Assembly (NCBI GenBank): GCA_035648735.1
Contig: DASRKX010000048.1
Span: forward strand, 1 to 52,599
Length of the DNA stretch: 52,599 nucleotides
DNA from: REEB95 sp035648735
GTDB taxonomy: Bacteria; Pseudomonadota; Alphaproteobacteria; ATCC43930; CGMCC-115725
Direction: 5' to 3'
The position numbers and the translations under genes are program-made. The notes beneath the pieces are model-generated. The model searched no databases. It saw only the letters and a program-made list of their open reading frames with translations, and was not told the origin of the DNA. Shown in pieces: positions 35,716 to 44,441 of this stretch. Numbering within the stretch: position 1 is the first letter of the stretch; each line of letters opens with the position of its first letter.

Positions 35716-36864
35716 ATGATCGACAAGGTCGAATGCGTCGTCGTCGGCGCTGGAATTATTGGCCTCGCCATCGCCCGCGCGCTTGCGCTCGCCGGCCGCG
35801 AGGTGCTGGTGCTGGAGAAGGAGCGCGCCATCGGCACGCATACCTCCTCGCGCAACAGCGAGGTCATTCATGCCGGGCTTTACTACCCTGTTGGCAGCTT
35901 CAAGGCGCGCTTCTGCGTCGAGGGCCGCAAGCGCCTCTATGAATACTGCGCCGAACGCGGCGTCATGACCAAGCGGGTGGGCAAGCTGGTGGTCGCCGCC
36001 GCCGACGAGATCCCGCTACTGGCGAACGTCATCGCGCGGGCCCGGGCAAACGGCGTCGACGATCTCGAATTGCTCGATGAGCATGCGGCGCGTGAATTGG
36101 AGCCGGCAATCGTCTGCGCTGGCGCGTTCCTGTCGCCCTCGACCGGCATCATCGACAGCCACGGCCTGATGCTGAGCTATCAGGGCGAGGCGGAGGATTC
36201 CGGCACCCGCCTGGCGCTGCGTGCCGAAATGCTCGGCGGCAAGGCGGAGAACAGCGGCTTCGTGCTGGAGATCGGCGGCCAATCGCCGACGAAGCTCGCC
36301 TGCGAAATGCTGGTGAACGCCGCCGGGCTCTGGGCGCCGCAAACCGCGCGGCGGCTCAAGGGTGTGCCGCCCGAGACCATCCCGCACGACTATTACTGCC
36401 GCGGCGTCTATTTCACGCTCGCCGGCAAGGCGCCATTCCGCCGGCTGGTCTACCCCGCGCCGGAGCATGCCGGCCTCGGCGTTCATTACACGGTTGATCT
36501 TGCCGGCCAGGGCCGCTTCGGCCCCGACACCGAATGGATCGACGGCGTCGACTATACGGTTGAGACGCGGCGGGGCGACAGCTTCTATGCCGCGATCCGC
36601 AAATATTGGCCGGGCCTGCCGGACGGCGCGCTCGCCCCGGGCTATGCCGGCATCCGCCCGAAGATCAGCGCGCGCGACGAGCCCAACGCCGATTTCCTCA
36701 TCCAGGGCGCGGCAAGCCACGGCATTCGCGGCTTGGTCAATCTCTACGGGATCGAATCGCCGGGCCTGACCTCGTCGCTGCCGATCGCCGACGAGGTGCT
36801 GCGCCTGCTCAACGCATCGTCGGCGGCGTCGGCTCCTCCGGTCCAGGCTCGACCAGCACCATGA
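35716..36864 (+). CDS. FAD-dependent oxidoreductase, LhgO-like (L-2-hydroxyglutarate dehydrogenase family)
   Basis: A 382-residue DAO-fold flavoprotein. The N-terminus carries the FAD-binding VVVGAGIIGLAIARAL and LVLEKE, then SSRNSEVIHAGLYYP, a stretch typical of the LhgO/L-2-hydroxyglutarate dehydrogenase family, and a C-terminal GIRPKI and YGIESPGLTSSL. LhgO-type enzymes oxidise L-2-hydroxyglutarate to 2-oxoglutarate and pass electrons to quinone. No membrane helix is evident. Its last 56 bp overlap the convergent PCuAC gene. Confidence 0.88.
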   Translation: MIDKVECVVVGAGIIGLAIARALALAGREVLVLEKERAIGTHTSSRNSEVIHAGLYYPVGSFKARFCVEGRKRLYEYCAERGVMTKRVGKLVVAAADEIPLLANVIARARANGVDDLELLDEHAARELEPAIVCAGAFLSPSTGIIDSHGLMLSYQGEAEDSGTRLALRAEMLGGKAENSGFVLEIGGQSPTKLACEMLVNAAGLWAPQTARRLKGVPPETIPHDYYCRGVYFTLAGKAPFRRLVYPAPEHAGLGVHYTVDLAGQGRFGPDTEWIDGVDYTVETRRGDSFYAAIRKYWPGLPDGALAPGYAGIRPKISARDEPNADFLIQGAASHGIRGLVNLYGIESPGLTSSLPIADEVLRLLNASSAASAPPVQARPAP

Positions 36865-37252
36865 CGGTGATCGCGCCCGCCTCGGCGAAGCGCAGCGTCA
36901 GCGGAAACCGGTCGTCGATGGCGAGCGGCCGCTGCAAGCCATGCAATGCGATATAGCGGCCGCCCGGGCGCAGCGCCACCGGCCGCTTCGGCCTGAGATC
37001 GTAATATGCAAGCGGTTCGCCGCCGCGGTCGCGGAACAGGACTTGTGCGGCGATCGGCGTCGTGCCGCCGATCAGGCGGTCGGGCTTGTCGCCCGTATTG
37101 CCGAGGGCCATAAAGATCGCCGCCGCTTCGGTGGCCGAGGGCTTGGCCCAGGGATGACCGATCTCGATGGCGCCGAGCGCGAAGGAATGGGCGAAAGCGC
37201 GTCGCGCGACGACGAGCATGAGGGGCACAAGCAGGAGAGAGCGGCGGTTCAT
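36809..37252 (-). CDS. PCuAC-like copper-chaperone domain protein, divergent metal site
   Basis: A 147-residue exported protein: signal peptide ends near AFA-HS (residues 19-22), followed by a PCuAC (DUF461) fold recognisable from AIEIGHPWAK, YMxL-like IFMALGN, LRPGG and LHGLQRPL. Classical PCuAC proteins chaperone Cu(I) to cytochrome oxidase using a set of His and Met ligands. Here the usual VELHE-type segment reads VLFRD, the MRM-type segment reads YYDLR, and the HIMLMGL-type segment reads YIALHGL, so most expected ligands look replaced. It may bind metal differently or have another role. Convergent 56-bp overlap with the FAD oxidoreductase gene. Confidence 0.8.
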   Translation of the reverse strand: MNRRSLLLVPLMLVVARRAFAHSFALGAIEIGHPWAKPSATEAAAIFMALGNTGDKPDRLIGGTTPIAAQVLFRDRGGEPLAYYDLRPKRPVALRPGGRYIALHGLQRPLAIDDRFPLTLRFAEAGAITVMVLVEPGPEEPTPPTMR

Positions 37253-37280
37253 GGAAGCTCGGATATGAGGGCCTGAAGCG

Positions 37281-38408
37281 ATGTTGGTCGGCGTGCCGCG
37301 CGAGATCAAGACCCATGAATATCGCGTCGGGTTGGTGCCCGGCAGCGTGCGCGAATTGACGCATCATGGCCACCAGCTCCTGGTCGAAACATGCGCCGGT
37401 GCCGGCATCGGTTTCGCGGATGACGACTACCGGCGGGCGGGCGCCGCCATCGCCGCAAACGCGGCGGAAATCTTCGCCAAAGCCGAGTTGGTGGTGAAGG
37501 TGAAGGAGCCGCAGGGCGAAGAGATCCCGCTGCTGCGCCGCGGCCAGGTTCTGTTCACCTACCTGCATCTCGCCGCCGATCCGAAGCAGGCCGAAGGGCT
37601 GCTGAAATCCGGCGCCACCTGCATCGCCTATGAGACGGTGACGGATTCGCGCGGCGGCTTGCCGCTGCTGGCGCCGATGAGCGAGGTCGCCGGCCGCATG
37701 GCGATCCAGATCGGAGCACACTGTCTGGAAAAGGAGCAGGGCGGCCTTGGTATCCTTCTCGGCGGCGTACCGGGCGTGGCGGCGGCGCGCGTGTTGGTGC
37801 TGGGCGGTGGCGTCGCCGGCACCAACGCAGCGCGCGTCGCCATGGGGATGGAGGCGCATGTCACCGTCATCGACCGGCAGCTGGCGCGGCTCTACGCGCT
37901 CGACCTGCAATTCGGCTCGCAGCTCCATACGCTCTACGCCACGCTGGAGAATATCGAGCGCGAAGTGCTGGCCGCCGACCTCGTCATCGGCGCGGTGCTG
38001 GTGCCGGGCGCCGCCGCGCCCAAGCTGGTCAGTCGCGACATGGTGCGGCGCATGCGGCCGGGCTCGGCGATCGTCGACATCTCGATCGACCAGGGCGGCT
38101 GCTGCGAGACCAGCCGGCCGACGACACATGCCGACCCGACCTATGTCGAGGAAGGCGTTATCCATTACTGCGTCACCAATATGCCGGGCGCGGTGGCGCG
38201 CACCTCGACCTTCGCGCTCAACAACGCGACGCTGCCCTTCGTGATCGAGCTTGCCGGCAAGGGCTGGCGCCTGGCGCTGGCCGACGATCCGCATTTGCGC
38301 GCCGGGCTCAATATCCAGGCTGGCCGCATCACCCATCCGGCGGTGGCGCAGGCGCTGGGCATGGCTTATCTCGCGCCGGAACAGGCGGCGGGTCCGGGCG
38401 GGGTTTAG
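37281..38408 (+). CDS. ald: Alanine dehydrogenase
   Basis: NAD+-dependent enzyme interconverting L-alanine and pyruvate plus ammonia. The 375-residue protein starts with the diagnostic VGVPREIKTHEYRVGL, has the Lys of VVKVKEPQ and the His of YLHLAAD as expected active-site residues, the Rossmann motif VLGGGVAGTNAARVA, and the signature DISIDQGGCCETS with the catalytic Asp. Length is standard. Only 28 bp separate it from the divergent PCuAC gene, so their promoters must overlap; it converges on atpF with a 10-bp gap. Confidence 0.97.
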   Translation: MLVGVPREIKTHEYRVGLVPGSVRELTHHGHQLLVETCAGAGIGFADDDYRRAGAAIAANAAEIFAKAELVVKVKEPQGEEIPLLRRGQVLFTYLHLAADPKQAEGLLKSGATCIAYETVTDSRGGLPLLAPMSEVAGRMAIQIGAHCLEKEQGGLGILLGGVPGVAAARVLVLGGGVAGTNAARVAMGMEAHVTVIDRQLARLYALDLQFGSQLHTLYATLENIEREVLAADLVIGAVLVPGAAAPKLVSRDMVRRMRPGSAIVDISIDQGGCCETSRPTTHADPTYVEEGVIHYCVTNMPGAVARTSTFALNNATLPFVIELAGKGWRLALADDPHLRAGLNIQAGRITHPAVAQALGMAYLAPEQAAGPGGV

Positions 38409-38418
38409 CGATTTTTTG

Positions 38419-38919
38419 TTAGTGCAGCGTCTCGGGCAGGGCCGCGATCGCTTCGTCGGTCAGGTTGGCGCGGCGCTTGGCGTCAAGGTCGTGGGCGAGG
38501 ACGTGCCGCACGGCGGCGACCGCGACGTCGACGGCGGTGTTGCGCACGTCTTGAACAGCCTTCTGCTCGTCGAGCGCCAGTTTTTCCACGGCCATGCGCT
38601 TGCGGCGCTCCAGCGACGCGGCGAGCTCACGCTTCGCTTCCTCGGCGGCGCGCAACGCCTCATCGCGTGCCTGGGCGATGATCGCTTCCGCCTCTTGGAT
38701 GGCATCGCGCTGGCGGCGCTGGTGCCGCGCCAGCGCCTGCTGCGCCTCCTCGGCGAGGCGCGAAGCCTCGTCGATCTCGGCCTTGATCTTGGCGCCGCGC
38801 TGGTCGAGCCCGCCGGTCACCATGCCGCGGACCTTGTAGATCAGGAACCCGACGGCGATCAGAAAGGCGACGAGAACCCAGAACTCGGAATCCTCAAAGA
38901 GCTCGTGCAGGAATTCCAT
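38419..38919 (-). CDS. atpF: ATP synthase F0 subunit b
   Basis: A 166-residue peripheral-stalk subunit: one N-terminal membrane helix (FWVLVAFLIAVGFLIYK) followed by a long charged helix (REAxxAA-type, many Glu/Arg/Ala) that dimerises with b'. It is the last gene of the operon; its start overlaps the b' stop as TGATG. Called b rather than b' by operon order and by the N-terminal FEDSEFWVLVAF, which fits alphaproteobacterial atpF. Confidence 0.93.
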   Translation of the reverse strand: MEFLHELFEDSEFWVLVAFLIAVGFLIYKVRGMVTGGLDQRGAKIKAEIDEASRLAEEAQQALARHQRRQRDAIQEAEAIIAQARDEALRAAEEAKRELAASLERRKRMAVEKLALDEQKAVQDVRNTAVDVAVAAVRHVLAHDLDAKRRANLTDEAIAALPETLH

Positions 38920-39410
38920 CAGGCGCGCTCCTTCAACACCTGGTCGATCGCGTTGCCGATGCGGCCGCTGTCGACGGCGCCGCCGGCGAGCTTGGCCGCG
39001 GCAGCCTGCGCCACCTCCGCCGCCATGCCGCGCAACCCCGCGAGCGCCCGGGTCTTGGCCTCGGCGATGCGGCGCTCGGCCTTGGCGGTTTCCGCGTGCA
39101 GGCTTTCGGCCAGTTTTTTCTGTTGCTCGGCCGCTTCGATGTTGAGGCGCTCCATCGTCTCGCGCATCGTCGCTTGCGCCTTGGTGCGCGCCTCAGCCAG
39201 CGCCCGCTCATAGGCAGCGATCACCGCCTCGGCCTCGGCTTTCATGCGCTGCGCCTTGTCGAGATCGTCGCTGATGTGCTCGCGACGCCGCTTGATGATG
39301 CCGCCCACGCGTGGCAAGCCGACCAGCGCCATCACCAGATAGAGCACGAGAAAAGTAACGGCCAGCCAGAAGATCTGGGGCGGGAAGGTGGCGATATCGA
39401 ATTGCGGCAT
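38919..39410 (-). CDS. atpG: ATP synthase F0 subunit b'
   Basis: A 163-residue paralogue of subunit b that forms the other half of the peripheral stalk. It has the typical start MPQFDIATFPPQIFWLAVTF leading into one membrane helix, then a long charged coiled coil. Separate b and b' genes are characteristic of Alphaproteobacteria and photosynthetic bacteria. The symbol is written atpG, atpF' or atpF2 in different genomes. Confidence 0.93.
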   Translation of the reverse strand: MPQFDIATFPPQIFWLAVTFLVLYLVMALVGLPRVGGIIKRRREHISDDLDKAQRMKAEAEAVIAAYERALAEARTKAQATMRETMERLNIEAAEQQKKLAESLHAETAKAERRIAEAKTRALAGLRGMAAEVAQAAAAKLAGGAVDSGRIGNAIDQVLKERA

Positions 39411-39440
39411 CGCGCGGCGCCTGTCGGTTTTTAGTCTGTC

Positions 39441-39662
39441 CTAGAACACGAAGAGGATGAGGAAGGCGATGGCGAGGCCGAACAGGCCGGTCGCCTCGGC
39501 GAGCGCGAAACCGAGGAAGGCGAAGGGCGTGACCTGCGCCGCCGGGTTGCGCGCCAGCGCGGTGATCAGCGCCGAGAACACGTTGCCGATGCCGATACCG
39601 GCTCCGACCAGCGCGATGCAGGCAATACCGGCGCCGATCAATTTTGCGGATTCAGGTTCCAT
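39441..39662 (-). CDS. atpE: ATP synthase F0 subunit c
   Basis: The 73-residue proteolipid that forms the rotor ring. Two membrane helices flank a polar loop (ARNP). The first helix has the tight-packing GAGIGIG motif (from residue 20) and the second carries the proton-binding Glu56 in ALAEATGLFGL. The ring lacks the Gln/Ser-Thr pattern of Na+-type c subunits, so proton coupling is likely. A GGGGA Shine-Dalgarno sequence lies about 9 nt before the ATG. Confidence 0.97.
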   Translation of the reverse strand: MEPESAKLIGAGIACIALVGAGIGIGNVFSALITALARNPAAQVTPFAFLGFALAEATGLFGLAIAFLILFVF

Positions 39663-39699
39663 AATGAATTCCCCAGAGGTTGAAGGTGCGATTGAAGGT

Positions 39700-40431
39700 T
39701 CAGTGAAGGTGGATGGCGTCGTTCAGATAGAGGCAGGTCAGGATGGTGAAGACATAGGCTTGCAGCACCGCGACCAGGATTTCGAGGAAGATCAACAGCA
39801 CGTCGACGCCGAGCGGGATCAGGCCCAACAGGCCGACTACGCCAACGAAGCCGCCGAAGATCGACAGCATGGTATGGCCCGCCAGCATGTTGGCGAAGAG
39901 CCGGATCGACAGCGTGAACGGCCGGATCAAGTAGGACAGCAGCTCGATCGGCACGAGCAGGATCAGCAGCACCACCGGCACGCCTTTCGGCACGAAGAAG
40001 CTGAGGAAGTGCCAGCCATGCCGCCAGATGCCGATCGCGGTGACGCCGATGAACACTACTGCCGCCATGGCGAAGGTGACGATGATCTGCCCGGTGAAGG
40101 TGTACCCGTAAGGGACCAGCCCCAGGAGGTTGCCGAACAGGATGAACATGAAGAGCGTGAAGATGAACGGGAAATAGGCTTGGCCCTCGGTCCCGACCGT
40201 GTCGTCGATCAGCTTGGCGATGAACTCGTAGCCCATCTCGCCGAGCGACTGCCAGCGTCCCGGCACCAGCGCTTCCTTGCGCGTGCCCAGGATCACCACC
40301 GCCGAGATTGCGAGCACGGTCAGCGTCATCAGCAGCGCGGAATTGGTGAACGAAATGTCGAGCTTGCCGAGGTGCAGCGGCACCAGCGGCCTGATGGTGA
40401 ATTGCTCAAGCGGATGAAGTTCGATCTTCAC
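39700..40431 (-). CDS. atpB: ATP synthase F0 subunit a
   Basis: A 243-residue membrane subunit that forms the proton channel against the c-ring. The essential arginine is Arg177 in LSIRLFANMLAGH, equivalent to E. coli Arg210. The N-terminus EQFTIRPLVPLHLGKLDISF is typical of alphaproteobacterial subunit a. It lies 1 bp after the atpI stop and 37 bp before atpE. Confidence 0.97.
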   Translation of the reverse strand: MKIELHPLEQFTIRPLVPLHLGKLDISFTNSALLMTLTVLAISAVVILGTRKEALVPGRWQSLGEMGYEFIAKLIDDTVGTEGQAYFPFIFTLFMFILFGNLLGLVPYGYTFTGQIIVTFAMAAVVFIGVTAIGIWRHGWHFLSFFVPKGVPVVLLILLVPIELLSYLIRPFTLSIRLFANMLAGHTMLSIFGGFVGVVGLLGLIPLGVDVLLIFLEILVAVLQAYVFTILTCLYLNDAIHLH

Positions 40432-40432
40432 A

Positions 40433-40801
40433 TCAATCCTCGTCGTCCCAATCGGCGCTCTGGCTTTCGTCCCGGGAGCGCCGCGCTCCCACTTTCATGC
40501 CCATGCCGGTGACGGCACGGTAGACATTCCACATGCCGGCCGCGACGCCAAGGAAGAAGAACACCACCATCGCCAGCGGCTTGGTGCCGAACCAGCTATC
40601 GATGGCCCAGCCGATGCCGACCGCCACCACAACCGCGACCACCAACTCGACGCCGATCCGAACGCCCATGCCCAAAGCGCTGTTGGCGCCCGTCGTGGTA
40701 TCGGGACGCGTTCGCGCCGCATCCCGTGGCGCCGCGCGCCGCGCCTGATCCAGCCGGTCGCCGAGCTCTTTGAGGCTCTTGCGTGCCTCATCGTCGTCCA
40801 T
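40433..40801 (-). CDS. atpI: ATP synthase subunit I (AtpI)
   Basis: A 122-residue accessory protein that assists F0 assembly. It has a charged N-terminal region (LKELGDRLDQARR) and two membrane helices (VGIRIGVELVVAVVVAVGIG in outline, then LAMVVFFFLGVAAGMW) with the conserved GWAIDSWFGT between them. The ATG at 40799-40801 was chosen because an AGG lies ~8 nt upstream and it starts a MDDDEARKSLKEL sequence typical of the family; an in-frame ATG at 40835-40837 would add 12 residues. Confidence 0.9.
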   Translation of the reverse strand: MDDDEARKSLKELGDRLDQARRAAPRDAARTRPDTTTGANSALGMGVRIGVELVVAVVVAVGIGWAIDSWFGTKPLAMVVFFFLGVAAGMWNVYRAVTGMGMKVGARRSRDESQSADWDDED

Positions 40802-40887
40802 GGCAATTACCTGGAAAGCGCGGCGGATTTCGTTCATCCGCCGTGCGAACGCGCGCCAATCAGCGTCGGCACCGGAAAGGCGCGCAA

Positions 40888-40916
40888 CTTCTAAGAGGCG
40901 GGGGATGGGGTGTCAA
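40888..40916 (-). promoter_or_regulatory. Candidate sigma-70-type promoter of the atpIBEF'F operon
   Basis: On the minus strand a perfect -35 TTGACA (plus 40911-40916) is followed after exactly 17 nt by TAGAAG (plus 40888-40893), matching four of six -10 consensus positions. It lies 87-115 bp upstream of the atpI start, in the gap after smc. No smc terminator hairpin was obvious. Confidence 0.6.
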
Positions 40917-40959
40917 GCGACGCAAGGCCGCGGTGGGGTGTGCCCCGGTACGATTGGGC

Positions 40960-43900
40960 TTAGGCCGTCCGCCGCAATTGCTCGGTGTTCTGCAGGTCGA
41001 CCGAGACGAGCTGCGAAATGCCGCGTTCGCCCATGGTGACACCGTAAAGGCGGTCGACCCGCGCCATGGTCAGGCGGTGATGGGTGATGATCAGGAATCG
41101 GGTATCGCCGTTCTGCGAGATTTCGGAAACCAGGCGGCAGAAGCGGTCGACATTGGCGTCGTCGAGCGGCGCGTCGACCTCGTCCAGCACGCAGATCGGC
41201 ACCGGGTTGGTGAGGAAGACGGCGAACAGCAGCGCCAGCGCGGTGAGCGCCTGCTCGCCGCCCGAGAGCAGCGACAGGCTCTGGAGCTTCTTGCCCGGCG
41301 GGCTCGCCATGATTTCCAGCCCTGCCTCGAGCGGATCCTGCTCCTCGCCCTGGTCGAGCGTGAGATAGGCCTTGCCGCCGCCGAACAACCGCACGAACAG
41401 CTTGCCGAAATGCTCGTTGACCTGGGTGAAGGCGGCCAGCAGCCGCTCGCGGCCCTCGCGATTGAGCGCGGCGATGCCCTGTCGCAGCTTGGCGATGGCG
41501 CCGATAAGATCCTCGCGCTCGCGGTTGAGCCCGGTGAGTTTCTCCTCGACCTCGATCGCCTCGGCTTCGGCGACCAGGTTGACCGGGCCCATATTGTCGC
41601 GCTCGCGCAACAGGCGCTCAAGCCGGGTGGTCGCCGCGGCCATGTCGGGGAATTCTTCCTTGTCCTCGATGCCGGCGGCCTGCAGCACGTCCTCGGGCTT
41701 GGCCTGGAGCTTCTCGGCGATGCTCTCGGCGACGGTGTTGCGCGCCATATTCGCCTGATCGCGCACACCCTCGGCGCGGACACGCTCCTCGCGCGCCTCG
41801 CCCGCCGCGATATCGGCGGCGCGCGCGGTCTTCTCGGCCTCGGTGAGGCGGGTTTCGGCTGCCGCCAGGGCGTCGGCCGCCTGATTGCGCCGCGCCGTGG
41901 AGCCGGCGATGGTCTCCGCCAGCCGCTCGCGCTCGACTGCGATCTCGGCGGGGCGGTTGGCGAGCGTCTCCAGCTCGGCGTGAATTTCGACATGTCGCGC
42001 TTCGATCGTCGTGCGCTGACGTTGCGCGGCATCGGCGCGCTGCTGCCAGGACTGGAACTCGACACCGATGGCGGCAAGACGCTCGTTCCGCGCCTCGGCC
42101 TCGCGCTTCAGCCGGTCGTGCTCGCCCTGATGCGCCAATTGCAGGGCGCGGCGTTCGGATAGCCGGCCGCGCGCGTTCTGCACTTCCTCGCGACCCTTGG
42201 CCGGATCAGGCAGCGCCGCTTGCGCCGCTTGCGCCGATTGCGTCTCGTCCTCGGCCTCGGCCTGATCGAGTCGGATGCGCTGCGCCGCTTCGTCGAGCGC
42301 GGCGCGGCGCGACACGATGGCGGCGGCGGCGCGGCCCAGTTCGGCTTCGCGGCTTCGCGCGTCGGCTAGCATATCCATCGCGGCGCGGGCATGCTGCCGC
42401 GCCTGTCGCTCGCCTTCGGCACGCTCGCGGATTCGCTGCTGCGCCGCGACGAAAACGGCGCGCAGATTTGTCGCCTCGGCCTCGGCCGCCGACAGCTCGC
42501 CGCCGATCTCGTTGAGCCGGTGGCGCTGTTCCAGACGTTGCGTCGCCGCGACCGCCGCGCCGGGGGCGCGGCGGAAGCCGTCCCAGCGCCACAATCCGCC
42601 GTCGCGGCTGACCAGCCGCTGTCCCGGCCGCAATTCTGGCTGTAGGCGTTCACCCTGCGCCGCATTGTCGACCAGACCGATCTGGCCCAGCCGGCGTCTC
42701 AGCGCGGCAGGCGCCTGAAGCTGGTCGGCAAGACGCGCGACGCCGCCCGGCAAGATCGGCGTGTCGGCGTAATCCTCAAGCGGATGCCAATGCGCCGGTG
42801 CCGCGGCATCGAGCGGCGCGGTCAAATCGTCGCCGAGCGCCACCCCGAGAGCCGCTTCGAGACCGTGCGCCACCTGGATCGAATCGACGATCGGCGCCCA
42901 CTCGCCGGCGTTGGGGTGTGCCAGGAGCTTTTCCAGCGCCTCATCCTCGGCCTTGAGCGCGTTGCGGCGCATCTCGGCGGCTTCGAGCGGTTGGCGCGCC
43001 GCCGCCTCGGCGCTTTGCGCATCGGCCAAGGCCTGTTCCGCCGTCTCGACCGCCATGCGGCTTTCTTCCGCTGCCAACTCGGCCGCCCGGACCGCGGCGA
43101 GCGTTTCGGGGCCGACGCCGGAGGCGTTCGCCTCGGCATCGAGCGCCGCCCGATGATGCGCCAGCTCTTTCGCGCGTTCGTTGAGGCGGGTCAGGCGTTC
43201 GGATGATTCATGGAGGCGCCCGTTAAGCGCCGCGCGGCGCGCCTCGTCGGCCGCTACGCGCTCGGTGACCTGCGTCAGCGCGGCATCGAGCGTCGCGACC
43301 TCGGCCTCGATGCGCGCCAGCGTCTCCACGGCCCGAAGCTGCGTCGCCCGTTCCTGCTCCTGCGCGGCGTGGATCGACTGGCGCTCTTCCGCGAGCCGCG
43401 CCAGGGCAGAGCTCGCATCGGCGGCAAGCTCGTCCTCGCGCGTCATGTCGGCGGCGAGTTGCTCGAGCCGGGCCTCGGCCGCGTGACGCGCCGCGGTGAT
43501 GCGGCGCTCCTCGTCCTCGAGCGCCTGGCGCGCCAGGGTCAGGCGCTGCAATTCGGCGGAGGCCACCGCCTCGGCATGGCGCAGCGCCGGCAGCTGTGCC
43601 GCGACGGTCTCGCGCTCGCGCCCAGCGGCGGCGGCGGCGGTGGCGCGCTCGGCGACGGTTCGTTCGGCGGTGCGCAGGCGTTCTTCGGTCGCGGCGAGCT
43701 CGACGCTGGCCGCCTGGTATTTGAGATGCAGCACCATGCCTTCGGCGCGGCGAATCCAATCCGACAGTCGGCGATAGCGCTGCGCTTGGCGCGCCTGCTT
43801 CTTCAGCCCTTCGAGCTGGGCTTCGAGCGTGCGCAGCACGTCGTCGAGACGCGACAGGTTGGTTTCCGCCGCCTTGAGCCGCAGCTCGGTCTCGTGGCGG

Positions 43901-44427
43901 CGCGAATGGAGCCCCGAGATGCCGGCCGCCTCTTCAAGCAGCCCGCGCCGGTCGACCGGCTTGGCGGTGATGATCGCGCCGATGCGCCCTTGGCTGATCA
44001 TGGCGCTCGAATGCGCGCCGGTCGCGGCGTCGGCGAACAGCAATTGTACGTCGCGCGCGCGCACCTCGCGGTCGTTGATGCGGTAATCGGAGCCGACGCC
44101 GCGCTCGATGCGCCGGCCGATTTCGATCATGTTCAGCGCATCATAGGGCTGCGGCGCATCATGCGCGGCATTGTCGAGCTGCAGCATGACTTCGGCGATG
44201 TTGCGCGCCGGCCGCGTCGTGGTGCCGGCGAAGATAACGTCGTCCATTTCGCCGCCGCGCAGCCGCTTGGCCGAGGTCTCGCCCATGACCCAGCGCAGTG
44301 CCTCGACCAAATTAGACTTGCCGCAGCCATTCGGGCCGACGATGCCCGTAACGCCGGCCTCGATGACGAGTTCGGTCGGATCGACGAAGGATTTGAATCC
44401 GTTGAGACGAAGCTTGGCGAAATGCAC
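40960..44427 (-). CDS. smc: Chromosome segregation protein SMC
   Basis: Condensin ATPase that organises and helps segregate the chromosome. The 1155-residue protein has an N-terminal head with Walker A GPNGCGKSNL (residues 31-40), two very long Ala/Glu/Arg-rich coiled-coil arms separated by a hinge near residues 500-640, and a C-terminal head with the signature LSGGEQALTALALLFAVF and Walker B VLDEVDAPLDD. The start is the GTG at 44425-44427 giving MHFAKLRLNGFKSF, a standard SMC N-terminus; it lies 14 bp after the dsbA stop. Longer open frame upstream is not SMC-like. Confidence 0.97.
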   Translation of the reverse strand: MHFAKLRLNGFKSFVDPTELVIEAGVTGIVGPNGCGKSNLVEALRWVMGETSAKRLRGGEMDDVIFAGTTTRPARNIAEVMLQLDNAAHDAPQPYDALNMIEIGRRIERGVGSDYRINDREVRARDVQLLFADAATGAHSSAMISQGRIGAIITAKPVDRRGLLEEAAGISGLHSRRHETELRLKAAETNLSRLDDVLRTLEAQLEGLKKQARQAQRYRRLSDWIRRAEGMVLHLKYQAASVELAATEERLRTAERTVAERATAAAAAGRERETVAAQLPALRHAEAVASAELQRLTLARQALEDEERRITAARHAAEARLEQLAADMTREDELAADASSALARLAEERQSIHAAQEQERATQLRAVETLARIEAEVATLDAALTQVTERVAADEARRAALNGRLHESSERLTRLNERAKELAHHRAALDAEANASGVGPETLAAVRAAELAAEESRMAVETAEQALADAQSAEAAARQPLEAAEMRRNALKAEDEALEKLLAHPNAGEWAPIVDSIQVAHGLEAALGVALGDDLTAPLDAAAPAHWHPLEDYADTPILPGGVARLADQLQAPAALRRRLGQIGLVDNAAQGERLQPELRPGQRLVSRDGGLWRWDGFRRAPGAAVAATQRLEQRHRLNEIGGELSAAEAEATNLRAVFVAAQQRIRERAEGERQARQHARAAMDMLADARSREAELGRAAAAIVSRRAALDEAAQRIRLDQAEAEDETQSAQAAQAALPDPAKGREEVQNARGRLSERRALQLAHQGEHDRLKREAEARNERLAAIGVEFQSWQQRADAAQRQRTTIEARHVEIHAELETLANRPAEIAVERERLAETIAGSTARRNQAADALAAAETRLTEAEKTARAADIAAGEAREERVRAEGVRDQANMARNTVAESIAEKLQAKPEDVLQAAGIEDKEEFPDMAAATTRLERLLRERDNMGPVNLVAEAEAIEVEEKLTGLNREREDLIGAIAKLRQGIAALNREGRERLLAAFTQVNEHFGKLFVRLFGGGKAYLTLDQGEEQDPLEAGLEIMASPPGKKLQSLSLLSGGEQALTALALLFAVFLTNPVPICVLDEVDAPLDDANVDRFCRLVSEISQNGDTRFLIITHHRLTMARVDRLYGVTMGERGISQLVSVDLQNTEQLRRTA

Positions 44428-44441
44428 GACCGGGCTTTGCC

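Noticed and set aside
38409..38418. Possible shared terminator between ald and atpF
   Set aside because: Only 10 bp separate the stops; a short T-run is present but no stem-loop was found.
40960..44427. Rightward open frames of up to 459 codons opposite smc
   Set aside because: Complement of the coiled-coil coding sequence; no domains.
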